Source: CAZNNH01 sp964574335
GTDB lineage: Bacteria; Acidobacteriota; Vicinamibacteria; Fen-336
DNA length: 12,070 nucleotides
Assembly (NCBI GenBank): GCA_964574335.1
Contig: CAZNNH010000189.1
Coordinates: 1-12,070, forward strand
Direction of reading: 5' to 3'
A program made the position numbers and the translations under genes. The notes beneath the pieces are model-generated. The model had not been told where the DNA came from and searched no databases. It saw only the letters and a program-made list of their open reading frames with translations. Shown here piece after piece: positions 1 through 6,673 of the stretch. The number at the start of each line of letters is the position of its first letter. Positions within the stretch are counted from its first letter, which is position 1.

Positions 1-547
1 AGATACGGCCCCGCCTGCGGTCCCACTGTGCGAGTCGTCACGCGAGAGGCAGGCGGGGTGAGCCTCCTCACCGGGGCCGGCAACGGGCTCGTGATGGGCG
101 TCACAGCCGATGCTCTCGGCGGACCGGTACGCCGGCTCGCGTTGCAGAATCCGGACTCGATGACCGGCGTGTCGGCGGAAACGCCGGCGGCGCTACTCCA
201 GCTGCAAGGCGTCGTTGGACTTGCCCTGCTCCTCCGTCATTGGACCGCGTTCGCCTGCCGTCTCAAGCTGACTGAATGCGGCCGCCCAAGCCTCCTGCAC
301 ATTGCCAGGCAAGGCCAGGCCATGGGATGAGCACCAGGCTGGCGGGGCGATGCTTCTGGCTCAGCGAGCTGCGGCCACTCGCGTGCGCCCTGCCGGCGCC
401 TGCCCTGACCCGCAAGCCCACCCGGTCTCTCGGGTGCGTTCTCGGCCGTCGGGGCCCCGTTCACCGGCGTTCAGACTCCCAGTGCCGGCCCACCCGAGAG
501 CGAAGGTGTGGAGCACGGTTCCCTCCCTGGCCACGAGCTTGGCGGAC
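1..547. other. Left-edge stretch without a convincing gene
   Basis: I see no recognisable gene here. One plus-strand frame is open from the left edge to a stop at 328-330 (about 109 residues, with a possible GTG start at 28), but its translation matches no family I know. On the minus strand a short frame from a GTG at 300 to a TAG at 193-195 has balanced amino-acid composition and ends in 'KSNDALQLE', which could be the tail of a decayed gene. Neither has a good ribosome binding site. The stretch lies downstream of the membrane protein that stops at 548, and no clear terminator hairpin is visible. Confidence 0.3.
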
Positions 548-2302
548 CTACTCGAGGCTTACCGCTCCCAGTGTGACGCACTCTCCGACCGAAGGCAGCG
601 GGAACGGGACGAAGCCGACGCGGTTGTCCACCGAGACCCAGTGGTAGGCGGCGTCCTCCAGCGCGTGCCGGAAGCGGAAGGCGACCTGGCGCGGGCGCCC
701 GTCGAGGGTGAGGGAGCGGATCTCGGCGGCGAAGTCGGGACGCACCACCTCCTCGCCGACCGCGAACGTCCGGGTAGCGCTGGCCAGGAGGCGGTCGATC
801 GGGAGGAGCAGGAAGCCCCGGTCCGGGCTGATGAGCAGCGTCGCCGCGTCTTCCCGGCATACGATGCTCGAGGTGGACATCGAGGACAACAGCGCCACCC
901 GCTTCGGCGCGGACGGCTCGCCTTCAGCGGTACGGATGAACCACGAGTAGGCCACCGGGAAGTCATTGCCGTTGACGAACACGACCGTCTGCCCTGCCAG
1001 CTCGGGGCTCGTGGGGAGGCTGCGCTCCGCCAGGGCGAAGAAGCGGCCGAACACTGGCAGCAGGGCCGTGCGCCCCACCAACAGCACGGCCGCCAGCGGC
1101 AGGTGGATTCCCAGCAGGACGAGCGCGGCGCGCCGTCGCCATCCCCTTCCGTCCATCGCCCCCCATGGCCAGACGCCCACATGCTGGAGCAGGAGCGCCA
1201 GGGAGCCGAAGGCGCCGATGCCCGAGAAGACCAGAAGCCGGTCCATGGGAAACGCCGCGCAAACCGGGACCAGCGAGAGGGCCATGCCTGACAGCCAGAA
1301 GCGGGCCAACCGCTCCGCGCGCAGCAGCTTCCACAGCACGGCCAGGAGACCGACCGTGGCCAGCGCAGCGCATGCGGTGGCACAGAGCTGGTGGGAGCGG
1401 GTCAGCATCAACCAGAGGTCGACCGGGACCTGGAGCCACTGAGCCGTGACCATCAAGGGCCAGCGTTCGCCGAGCGCCGCGAGGAAGTGGAGCGGCTGGG
1501 TGCTGGGGTCCAGGTACAGCGTGGAGCCCTGGGTGCCGTAGCCCGCCCGGTCGTAGAGGATGCGCCAGGCCACAACCACGCCTCCGTAGGGCAGGAGCGG
1601 CGCCAGCCAGGAGGCCCAGGAGCCCCGCTCCTCGGTGAGCTGCCAGGCGGCCACATAGGCCAGGCCGCCGAGGGTCGCCTCTCCACATCCGAGCCCCACC
1701 GCGAGGGCGGCCAGGGCGGCCACCAGGTGGCTCCGCCTGCGGGTGCGGCTCCAGGAGAGGTGGAGCAGGATGACCGCGGTGCCGGCGACCAGGCACAGCA
1801 AGGCGTTACGGTTCGCCAGCCAGCCGGCAGGCCAGGCGTGGGCATCCTCGACCGCGAAGAGCAGGCCGGCCAGGGCCGCGGTCGCTCCTGCGCCGTGGAC
1901 CTTGCGGTAGAGCCCGGCCACCAACCCCACTCCCAGGCCGAGCCAGAGCAGGCTGTGGAGGTGTTGGAGCACGAAGTCGTCGGGCCAGAGCGCGTAGTCG
2001 GCGCGGTGGGTGAGGGCCGAGAGGGGACGTCCCAGGGCGACGCGCAGGGTGGGGTCGGACCACCAGGGCAGGAGGCCGAGGTCGGTCATGGTCGGTCCCG
2101 TCTCCCGCGTCACGAAGGAGAACAGGTCGAAGGTCGGGTCGAGAAAGTGCGCCAGCGGACCCGTGCCGCGCAGGACCATCCGGTGAAAGTGGTCGTCACC
2201 GATGAGGCCCGCGCGCAGGGCCGCCGAGCTGAGAAGCACGGCCAGGGACGCCAGGACGAGCGGCGTGAGGACCGCGTCGACCCGGCGGCGCATCGACATC
2301 AC
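548..2302 (-). CDS. Large polytopic membrane protein, possibly GT-C glycosyltransferase-like
   Basis: The protein has 584 residues and many hydrophobic helices: about 11-31, 112-132, 138-151, 166-182, 192-208, 235-250, 305-325, 335-350, 356-373 and 391-410. A soluble C-terminal part of about 150 residues follows. An acidic pair just after the first helix (IGDDHFH, residues 34-40) sits where GT-C enzymes of the PMT/ArnT type carry their catalytic acidic residue, and 'EDAHAWPAGWLANRNALL' (152-169) is another polar loop between helices. This placement is the only argument for glycosyltransferase; I do not recognise the exact family. The start is GTG at 2302, followed at once by ATG codons at 2299 and 2293. 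It directly abuts the TGA of the upstream methyltransferase, and there is no strong Shine-Dalgarno sequence, so translational coupling is likely. The C-terminal domain is probably on the outer face of the inner membrane. Confidence 0.85.
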   Translation of the reverse strand: MMSMRRRVDAVLTPLVLASLAVLLSSAALRAGLIGDDHFHRMVLRGTGPLAHFLDPTFDLFSFVTRETGPTMTDLGLLPWWSDPTLRVALGRPLSALTHRADYALWPDDFVLQHLHSLLWLGLGVGLVAGLYRKVHGAGATAALAGLLFAVEDAHAWPAGWLANRNALLCLVAGTAVILLHLSWSRTRRRSHLVAALAALAVGLGCGEATLGGLAYVAAWQLTEERGSWASWLAPLLPYGGVVVAWRILYDRAGYGTQGSTLYLDPSTQPLHFLAALGERWPLMVTAQWLQVPVDLWLMLTRSHQLCATACAALATVGLLAVLWKLLRAERLARFWLSGMALSLVPVCAAFPMDRLLVFSGIGAFGSLALLLQHVGVWPWGAMDGRGWRRRAALVLLGIHLPLAAVLLVGRTALLPVFGRFFALAERSLPTSPELAGQTVVFVNGNDFPVAYSWFIRTAEGEPSAPKRVALLSSMSTSSIVCREDAATLLISPDRGFLLLPIDRLLASATRTFAVGEEVVRPDFAAEIRSLTLDGRPRQVAFRFRHALEDAAYHWVSVDNRVGFVPFPLPSVGECVTLGAVSLE

Positions 2303-2929
2303 TCACCGCGAGCCGGGAAGCTGGCCCGGAGACCCCCCGGGGCCCGGCGCCTCGGCCGTCACCACCCAGTGATCGGAGTAAAGCCGGTCCTCTCTGGCGT
2401 GAGCGAAGCCAGCGTCCCGCATCTCAGCTAGCGCGACGTCGGGTGCGACCCGGTGCTCCGGGCGGGGCCCGTGCTCGGTCGACCCTTCGGGTCGCCAGTC
2501 GGCCACCACGAGGAGCCCGCCCGGACGGAGGGCGCGACCGAGCTCGGCGAGAAACCGTGGCCGATCGTCCAGCTCGTGGTACAGGCTCACCAGGAGGGCT
2601 GCGTCGACCGAGTCGTTCTCGAGGGGCAGGGTGGTGGGGTCGGTCATGGGCACGAGCTCAACCCGTTTGGCGAGCCCTTGCTCCTCGGCGCGCTGCCGCA
2701 ACACGTCGAGCATGCGGGGCTCGATGTCCAGGCACAGGACCCGCCCCGTGGAGAGCCTCTCGGCCAGCGGGAGGGCGAAGTAGCCGGTGCCGGCGCCGAC
2801 GTCGGCGACCACCCGGGCACCGGAGGCGAGCAGCAGCTCCACCAGCGGTCCGGGCGGCTGCTCCCGCTGACGGTCGTCGCTGTCCAGAGAGTGGTGTCGC
2901 TCGAACGGGATGTGTCGGCCCTCGACCAT
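2303..2929 (-). CDS. Class I SAM-dependent methyltransferase (Methyltransf_11/UbiE-like)
   Basis: The 208-residue protein has the Rossmann methyltransferase core. Motif I, which binds the SAM methionine and ribose, is ADVGAGTGY at 42-50. The acidic end of strand 2 is LDIE at 68-71. An aspartate before strand 4 (ENDSVDAALLVSLYHEL, 104-120) and the post-core 'LRPGGLLVVADWRPEG' (134-149) complete the fold. The substrate cannot be read from sequence; the order of motifs fits small-molecule or lipid-quinone type methyltransferases rather than DNA enzymes. The ATG at 2929 is preceded by GGAGGAAG with about six bases of spacing, which settles the start. Its TGA touches the GTG start of the following membrane protein gene, so the two are probably one operon and may act on the same lipid or glycan substrate (inference). 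The first 30 residues (HIPFERHHSLDSDDR) are conserved-looking and polar. Confidence 0.9.
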   Translation of the reverse strand: MVEGRHIPFERHHSLDSDDRQREQPPGPLVELLLASGARVVADVGAGTGYFALPLAERLSTGRVLCLDIEPRMLDVLRQRAEEQGLAKRVELVPMTDPTTLPLENDSVDAALLVSLYHELDDRPRFLAELGRALRPGGLLVVADWRPEGSTEHGPRPEHRVAPDVALAEMRDAGFAHAREDRLYSDHWVVTAEAPGPGGSPGQLPGSR

Positions 2930-2973
2930 GGCGGCTTCCTCCGCGGGTAGGACAGCCTATCGGATGCCTGCTG

Positions 2974-3388
2974 TCATCCCTCGCGCACCGGGAGGGGTCT
3001 GTGCAAGCACCGGACCGCCAGCCCGGCCAGATCCCAGACAACGGCCAAGATGGCGATCCGGATGGCGTGACCACTCAGGGGTCCCGGAGCCTGCTCCGGA
3101 ACCAGTCCGAGCGCGTTCCAGCTCGAGTAGGCAGCGCGGCTGGTGGACGCCCCTGGCCTCTGGAGCGCGGTGGCGGCCGCCACCGCCAGAGCTGGGAGCA
3201 CCGAAAGCATGAGCCGCCCCTGCGGTCAGGAGGCGCGCGAGGCCAACTCCGAGGGCCGCAGGTCGATGTCCCAGGGCTGTGCGGATATGGAATGCGACCA
3301 TCGCGACCGAATCGTAGCCGATCAATGCGAGCAGGGCGACCGCCGTCTGGCTGGGGCGATTGGTACGCTCGCGATGCCCCGTGGTCAC
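2974..3388 (-). pseudogene. Small integral membrane protein, frameshifted
   Basis: Two minus-strand frames together encode one plausible small membrane protein of about 137 residues. The first part begins with a GTG at 3386-3388 that overlaps the TGA of the upstream STAS remnant (GTGA) and gives a helix around 'VALLALIGYDSVAMVAFHI'. The second part, read in another frame from about 3210, gives 'MLSVLPALAVAAATAL', then 'AAYSSWNALGL', then 'IRIAILAVVWDLAGLAV', ending at a TGA at 2974-2976. Removing one base from the CCCC run at 3217-3220 joins the frames smoothly (LLTAGRLMLSVLPAL). I do not recognise the family. The break may be real decay or a homopolymer sequencing error. A separate gene starting at 3210 (78 residues) is the alternative. 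It ends 44 bases before the methyltransferase start. Confidence 0.45.
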
Positions 3389-3914
3389 TCCGCCCGGCGC
3401 ACCACCTCCAGCAGCGGGCAGGGGTCTTCGTCGGAGCCGGCGTGGGCGGCCTCGTGGATGGCGGCCAGCGCCGCCGCCTAGGTTGGGAAGATCCGTTCGG
3501 CCCCCAACACCGGCCGGCAGCCGGTGCGCTCCAGGACCTCGGCCACGTCGTCGCGCAGGCCGCTCAGGGACACCTCGTAGCCGTCGTCGCGCAGCCGCGG
3601 CACCAGAGCGCACAGCTCTGGACGGCCACTGCGTCGATCCGCTCGAGGGTGTGAGCTGCGATGAGGATCTGGCGGATCTCGGGGCGCAGGGTGAGACGTC
3701 GGTCGAGCTCGCTCTCGAGGGGTTGGATGGTGGCGAAGGTGAGCGGGCCGTCGAAGCGGATGGCGGCGATGTGGCGGCACGGCGCCAGCCCGTGGCGCTG
3801 TGCGTCGCGCAGCGAGCCGTCGGAGTGGAGCGAGAGGTCGGTGACCCGGGGAACGGCCCGGACCAGCGGGCACGTCGTCTCGTCGGGGTTCGGGTGGGCG
3901 ACGGCGTAGAACGT
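3385..3914 (-). pseudogene. SulP-type anion transporter remnant: C-terminal STAS domain only
   Basis: Read with one frame change, the minus strand encodes a typical SulP C-terminal STAS domain: 'LSLHSDGSLRDAQRHGL', 'HIAAIRFDGPLTFATI', 'LERIDAVAVQS', then 'CALVPRLRDDGYEVSLSGL', 'VLERTGC' and 'GAERIFPT', followed by 'ALAAIHEAAH' and a cysteine-containing tail 'DEDPCPLLEVV'. SulP proteins are membrane sulfate or bicarbonate transporters or related anion carriers, and the STAS domain is their cytoplasmic regulatory end. Three faults are visible. A one-base loss near 3615 shifts the frame between 'AVQS' and 'CALVP'. A TAG at 3478-3480 interrupts the last helix, although the same frame continues to a TGA at 3385-3387. 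The roughly 400-residue membrane domain that should precede it is absent, because transposase sequence begins about 120 bases upstream. The usual phosphorylatable serine region reads DAVAVQ. A standalone STAS protein is the less likely alternative. Confidence 0.75.
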
Positions 3915-4037
3915 GGCCAGCGCCTGGACCGGCCGATCGCCCCCTGGATTGGTGCCACGCCGGTGCCCAGGGGCAATCCACGCTGACTCGGTTCCGGCAG
4001 CGCGCAGGCCCCTGCGCCCCGTGGTGGCCCCCCGCTG

Positions 4038-4534
4038 CTACCCCTCCTCGCCTTCCCGGCTGCCGTGGCTGCCCCAGTACCCCAGCGCCTTCAGCCGGAG
4101 CACTTGGCTCCGCCAATAGGGCGGACCTCGGCTCGGCGAGCGGCGAGGCACCTCGGTCGCCTCGCCCACAGACGCCAGGTAGCGCGCGATCCGGGCGGGC
4201 TCCTTGAGAACCGCCAGTAGTCTCATGCGTCCCCCGCAGGAGGGGCAAGAGAGGACGTGTATGGCGAAGGTGCGCGCCAACAAACTCCGCCCACGGCCCA
4301 TCTCCCCCGGCAGAAAACCGCCGCTCGGACTCGTCTTCGACCTCGTCTCCCTCGGGGGGCCAGAGGCGTGATCCGCCCTCGCCAAGGGCGCGCCCCCGCC
4401 AGCACCCCCGAGTAGCGAACCGTGTGTAGCCGTGGTGGGGGCACACTGGCGGCCAGCCGGCACAGCAAAGACAATGGGTCCATCTCCACCGCCACCGTCC
4501 CGTCGCTGAACGCCTTCTTCAAGAGGATGCGCAC
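4038..4534 (-). mobile_element. IS91-family transposase, C-terminal fragment (frameshifted)
   Basis: Three minus-strand frames line up as the C-terminal third of a Y2 (HUH) IS91-family transposase. The first gives 'KKAFSDGTVAVEMDPLSLLC' and 'SVPPPRLHTVRYSGVLAG'. The second gives 'EVEDESERRFSAGGDGPWAE'. The third gives 'LLARTFAIHVLSCPSCGGRM', with its CxxC zinc-ribbon pair, then 'EPARIARYLASVGEATEVP' and 'RSPSRGPPYWRSQVLRLKAL', and stops at 4038-4040. Both frame changes fall in homopolymers, GGGGGG at 4354-4359 and AAA at 4282-4284, and dropping one base in each restores a single frame. The N-terminal zinc finger and the HUH/tyrosine catalytic region are missing. The homology starts abruptly at 4534, where it meets the interrupted STM3941-like gene. 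This cannot transpose on its own. No element ends could be identified. Confidence 0.8.
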
Positions 4535-4589
4535 CGACGCCCTTGAGCTCCTCCCAGTCGATCCAGCCCACGCGCGCCACCCACAACGC
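4535..4589. repeat. 55-bp exact direct repeat, inner copy
   Basis: These 55 bases, beginning CGACGCCCTTGAGCTCCTCC, are identical to positions 12016-12070 in the same orientation, an offset of 7481 bases. They encode 'WVARVGWIDWEELKGV' on the minus strand. The match ends sharply on the low-coordinate side at 4535; on the other side the second copy is cut off by the window edge, so the true length is unknown. Confidence 0.95.
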
Positions 4590-4814
4590 CTCGCGCGTCA
4601 GCAGGAGCACGGGTCCGCGCCGAAACGCGAAGGCCACCCCGTCGGCCGCCATCAGGACGATGTAGACCTCGACCAGACTCAGGGAGACGCCCATGGCAAG
4701 CGCGAGGAGGGGGATCTGGCGGTACATCGCCGCCGCCAACCCACCGAGGATGAGCGCGCTCAGTGCCGCCACCTTGAGCGGCGCCGTGAGGCTCTTCACC
4801 CGGAGGGAGCGCAA
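4535..4814 (-). pseudogene. STM3941-like membrane protein, N-terminal half only (inner copy)
   Basis: About 93 codons remain. Two hydrophobic helices (about 13-30 and 34-54) are followed by 'GVAFAFRRGPVLLLTREAL' and 'WVARVGWIDWEELKGV'. This resembles the N-terminal part of STM3941-family proteins, small two-helix membrane proteins with a PH-like cytoplasmic domain. The second copy at the window end has the same 'WVARVGWIDWEELKGV' and continues into the expected C-terminal part, whereas here the match stops exactly at 4535 and IS91 transposase sequence follows. The frame happens to stay open through the transposase fragment to 4038, giving a 258-codon chimera that is unlikely to be functional. 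The start is taken as TTG at 4814, eight bases after a GAGG. The frame is closed upstream by a TGA at about 4912-4914, and no ATG is available. Confidence 0.65.
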
Positions 4815-5250
4815 CGCGTAGACCTCGAGGTCCCGGCCCCGAGCGGACCCGCGCCTCGCGTCTAGGCGCGCACCTTCTCGGCGATCCCGCTCGCGAGACC
4901 TGCGCGGCGGTCAGGGTTGAAGTTCGCCGGCATCTTGACGGCAGCTACACGATCCACCGCGGCAAAGGCCAGAGCTGGGGCTGGTACGACGCGGCGGGGC
5001 GAGCGCGGACGGTCGCACCGACGGGATCAACGCAGCAGGCTGCCCGCCGATCGAGGGTGTCCCGGCAGGTGAGCTCCCACCAAGTCCCGGAGGCCCACAG
5101 CCACGTGCCAGACCACAGCGGGCATTTCACTTGTCAACAACACCCGGTCGCTCGCGCGGCCGATCGCCCCCAGCATCGCCGCCACACCCGTGCCTCACGC
5201 CCTATTCCCAACGTCTTCTAGGTCTATGAAAGGCCGTTTATGGGCGGGCC
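4815..5250. other. Stretch without a clear gene, probable decayed sequence
   Basis: No gene is convincing here. A plus-strand frame at about 4910-4966 encodes 'VRVEVRRHLDGSYTIHRGK', which faintly resembles the C-terminal beta segment of some integrase-core transposases, but no catalytic DDE region accompanies it. On the minus strand a 52-codon frame (5027-5185) is listed separately. No RNA gene, promoter pair or terminator could be supported. Confidence 0.4.
5027..5185 (-). CDS. Small hypothetical ORF (52 codons), doubtful
   Basis: From GTG at 5185 (ATG also at 5176) to TGA at 5027-5029, the frame encodes a 52-residue peptide containing 'RASDRVLLTSEMPAVVWHVA' and 'LRDLVGAHLPGHPRSAGSLL'. Its composition is more protein-like than the other frames of this stretch, and GAGG lies about seven bases before the GTG. 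An in-frame TGA lies just upstream, so it is not the end of a longer open frame here. I do not recognise a family. It may be the remnant of a larger decayed gene or a chance ORF. Confidence 0.25.
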   Translation of the reverse strand: MAAMLGAIGRASDRVLLTSEMPAVVWHVAVGLRDLVGAHLPGHPRSAGSLLR

Positions 5251-5421
5251 TCAGCGGAAGTTCTCGACGAGCGTCAGCTCGTAGTTCCAGGTCGGCCCCT
5301 CGAGGAACAGAATCCACTCCTCGCCGGGCGAGATCGCGAGCCATTCGTGGACGAACGGGCCGTCCTTCCTGTAGATCTCGGTGGTTCGGCCTGAGGCGAA
5401 GTCCCGATACTGAACCGCGCA
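5251..5421 (-). pseudogene. C-terminal tail of a PD40/WD40-like (TolB-type) protein
   Basis: The last 56 codons before the TGA at 5251-5253 read 'VQYRDFASGRTTEIYRKDG', 'HEWLAISPGEEWILFLEG' and 'NYELTLVENFR'. The repeating pattern 'SP-x-x-EWILF' with a preceding strand is that of a TolB-like or WD40-like beta-propeller blade. The ending LxLVENFR is familiar from large acidobacterial winged-helix or kinase proteins that end in such propellers (recalled family knowledge, not searched). In this frame the sequence upstream of 5421 changes to low-complexity Pro/Gly/Arg text with no further blades, so nearly the whole gene is missing. Together with the neighbouring fragments this suggests repeated deletion. 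An intact 108-codon gene starting near 5577 is formally possible but unlikely. Confidence 0.55.
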
Positions 5422-5783
5422 CCAGAGCCCGGCTGCGCTTCGGCACCTCCGTATGGCCTTCTTGAGCCCAGGGGATGGTCCCCCAGCCAGGCCCCGGCCA
5501 GGGAGACGGGGGTCCACAAGCAGTAGGCCCAAACGCTCGGCGCCAAGCGCCGACACTCTCTCCCCAGCCCCGCTCACGCCTCACGCCGCTTCCTGGCGAA
5601 TGTCACCCCGCGGTTCATACTGAAGTCCTGACACGCGACATTCGCAGTCGCGCCCTCGTCGGCCTTCGGCCAACTCCGGCCTCACCGTTCGGATACGCCT
5701 TGACCTCGGTGAAGGATCCATGCTGGTGAGCACCGCGCCGGTCGGGCGCCGCCGAGGACCATCGCGGCCAATCTGGATCCGCG

Positions 5784-5803
5784 CGGGGCCACGAGAGGCC
5801 CCG
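5784..5803 (+). promoter_or_regulatory. Short inverted repeat in the 5' region of the coiled-coil/VWA operon
   Basis: A perfect 7-bp GC stem (CGGGGCC, six-base loop, GGCCCCG) lies about 48 bases before the start codon at 5852. No T-run follows, so it is not a standard intrinsic terminator. It may form a leader hairpin; in DNA this GC-rich it could also be chance. Confidence 0.25.
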
Positions 5804-5837
5804 ACTCATGTAACATGCGCTGGCCCACGCACCGAGG

Positions 5838-5847
5838 AGGTAGGAGG
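5838..5847 (+). promoter_or_regulatory. Strong Shine-Dalgarno sequence deciding the start at 5852
   Basis: GGAGGTAGGAGG (about 5836-5847) precedes the ATG at 5852 by four to five bases. It is the strongest ribosome binding site in the window and rules out the longer reading that begins at 5720. Confidence 0.75.
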
Positions 5848-5851
5848 ATCC

Positions 5852-6670
5852 ATGACCTCGATTCTAGACACGCAGGAGACGAAGCCGGCCGCGACCGCCG
5901 GGGGCGGTCTCTCGAACGCCCTCGGGATGCTCGGCGCCGGCCTGGGGGTCGTCACGCTCGGGGCCGCAATCTACCTGTTCGTCGAGCTCCGCGACGCCCG
6001 GAAGCAGATCGACGCTCTGCAGGCCCGGGCTTCAGAGCTGGCCGCGACGACCGACAAGAAGACCAAGGAGCTCGACCTCGGCCTGGCCGAGGTGCGCGGG
6101 CAGACCGCGGCGGTCGCCGAGCGGGCGGGCGTCACGGAGGCGGAGCTCGACCGCACGGCGGCGGCGGCCCGGCAGCTCCGCGACGAGCAGCGCAAGGGCC
6201 AGGAGCACCTCGCCCTTCTCGGCGGCGAGGTCGGCAAGGTGAAGGACGACGTCGCCGCCAGCAGGGCCGCGATCGAGCAGACACAGGCCCAGCTCCAGCG
6301 AGCCGTGGGCGACCTCGGCGAGCAGAGCGGCCTGATCGCGCGCAACGCCGACGAGCTCGCCGCCCTCAAGCGCACCGGACTCCGCGACTACTTCGAGTTC
6401 GACCTTCGCAAGGCAAAGACGCCTGCCCCCGTCGGCCCGGTGGCGCTCCGCCTCAAGGACGCCGACGTCAAGCGCCACAAGTTCAACATGATCCTGGTCG
6501 TGGACGACATGGAGATCGAGAAGAAGGACAAGACGCTGCTCGAGCCGGTCCAGTTCTACCGCAAGGGCTCGCGGCAGCTCAACGAGATCGTCGTCTACTC
6601 GGTGCAGAAGAACCGTATCACCGGCTACCTGAGCACGCCGAAAGCGAGCAACCCGGCGGCCACCCAGTAG
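5852..6670 (+). CDS. Membrane-anchored coiled-coil protein of unknown function
   Basis: The protein has 272 residues. A short cytoplasmic N-terminus is followed by one membrane helix (about 23-45, LGMLGAGLGVVTLGAAIYLF). A long Ala/Glu/Gln/Arg-rich coiled coil (about 47-173) follows, and a small C-terminal domain (about 178-265) contains 'RDYFEFDLRKAKTPAPVGPV', 'HKFNMILVVDDMEIEKKD', 'EPVQFYRKGSRQLNEIVVY' and 'VQKNRITGYLSTPK'. The C-terminal part looks like a beta-sandwich. I have a general memory of such domains in acidobacterial hypothetical proteins, but no defined function. The start at 5852 is set by the strong GGAGG just upstream. It is followed after three bases by the VWA gene, so the two form an operon. 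The topology suggests a periplasmic rod projecting from the inner membrane. Confidence 0.9.
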   Translation: MTSILDTQETKPAATAGGGLSNALGMLGAGLGVVTLGAAIYLFVELRDARKQIDALQARASELAATTDKKTKELDLGLAEVRGQTAAVAERAGVTEAELDRTAAAARQLRDEQRKGQEHLALLGGEVGKVKDDVAASRAAIEQTQAQLQRAVGDLGEQSGLIARNADELAALKRTGLRDYFEFDLRKAKTPAPVGPVALRLKDADVKRHKFNMILVVDDMEIEKKDKTLLEPVQFYRKGSRQLNEIVVYSVQKNRITGYLSTPKASNPAATQ

Positions 6671-6673
6671 GCG

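Noticed and set aside
302..1291. Long plus-strand open frame opposite the membrane protein gene
   Set aside because: Its translation is low-complexity Arg/Glu/Gly text and it lies antisense to a frame with clear membrane helices; it is a product of high GC content.
5700..5830. TTGACC at 5700-5705 and TGTAACAT near 5809-5816 as promoter elements
   Set aside because: They are not at suitable spacing from each other and no matching partner element is present; too weak to annotate.
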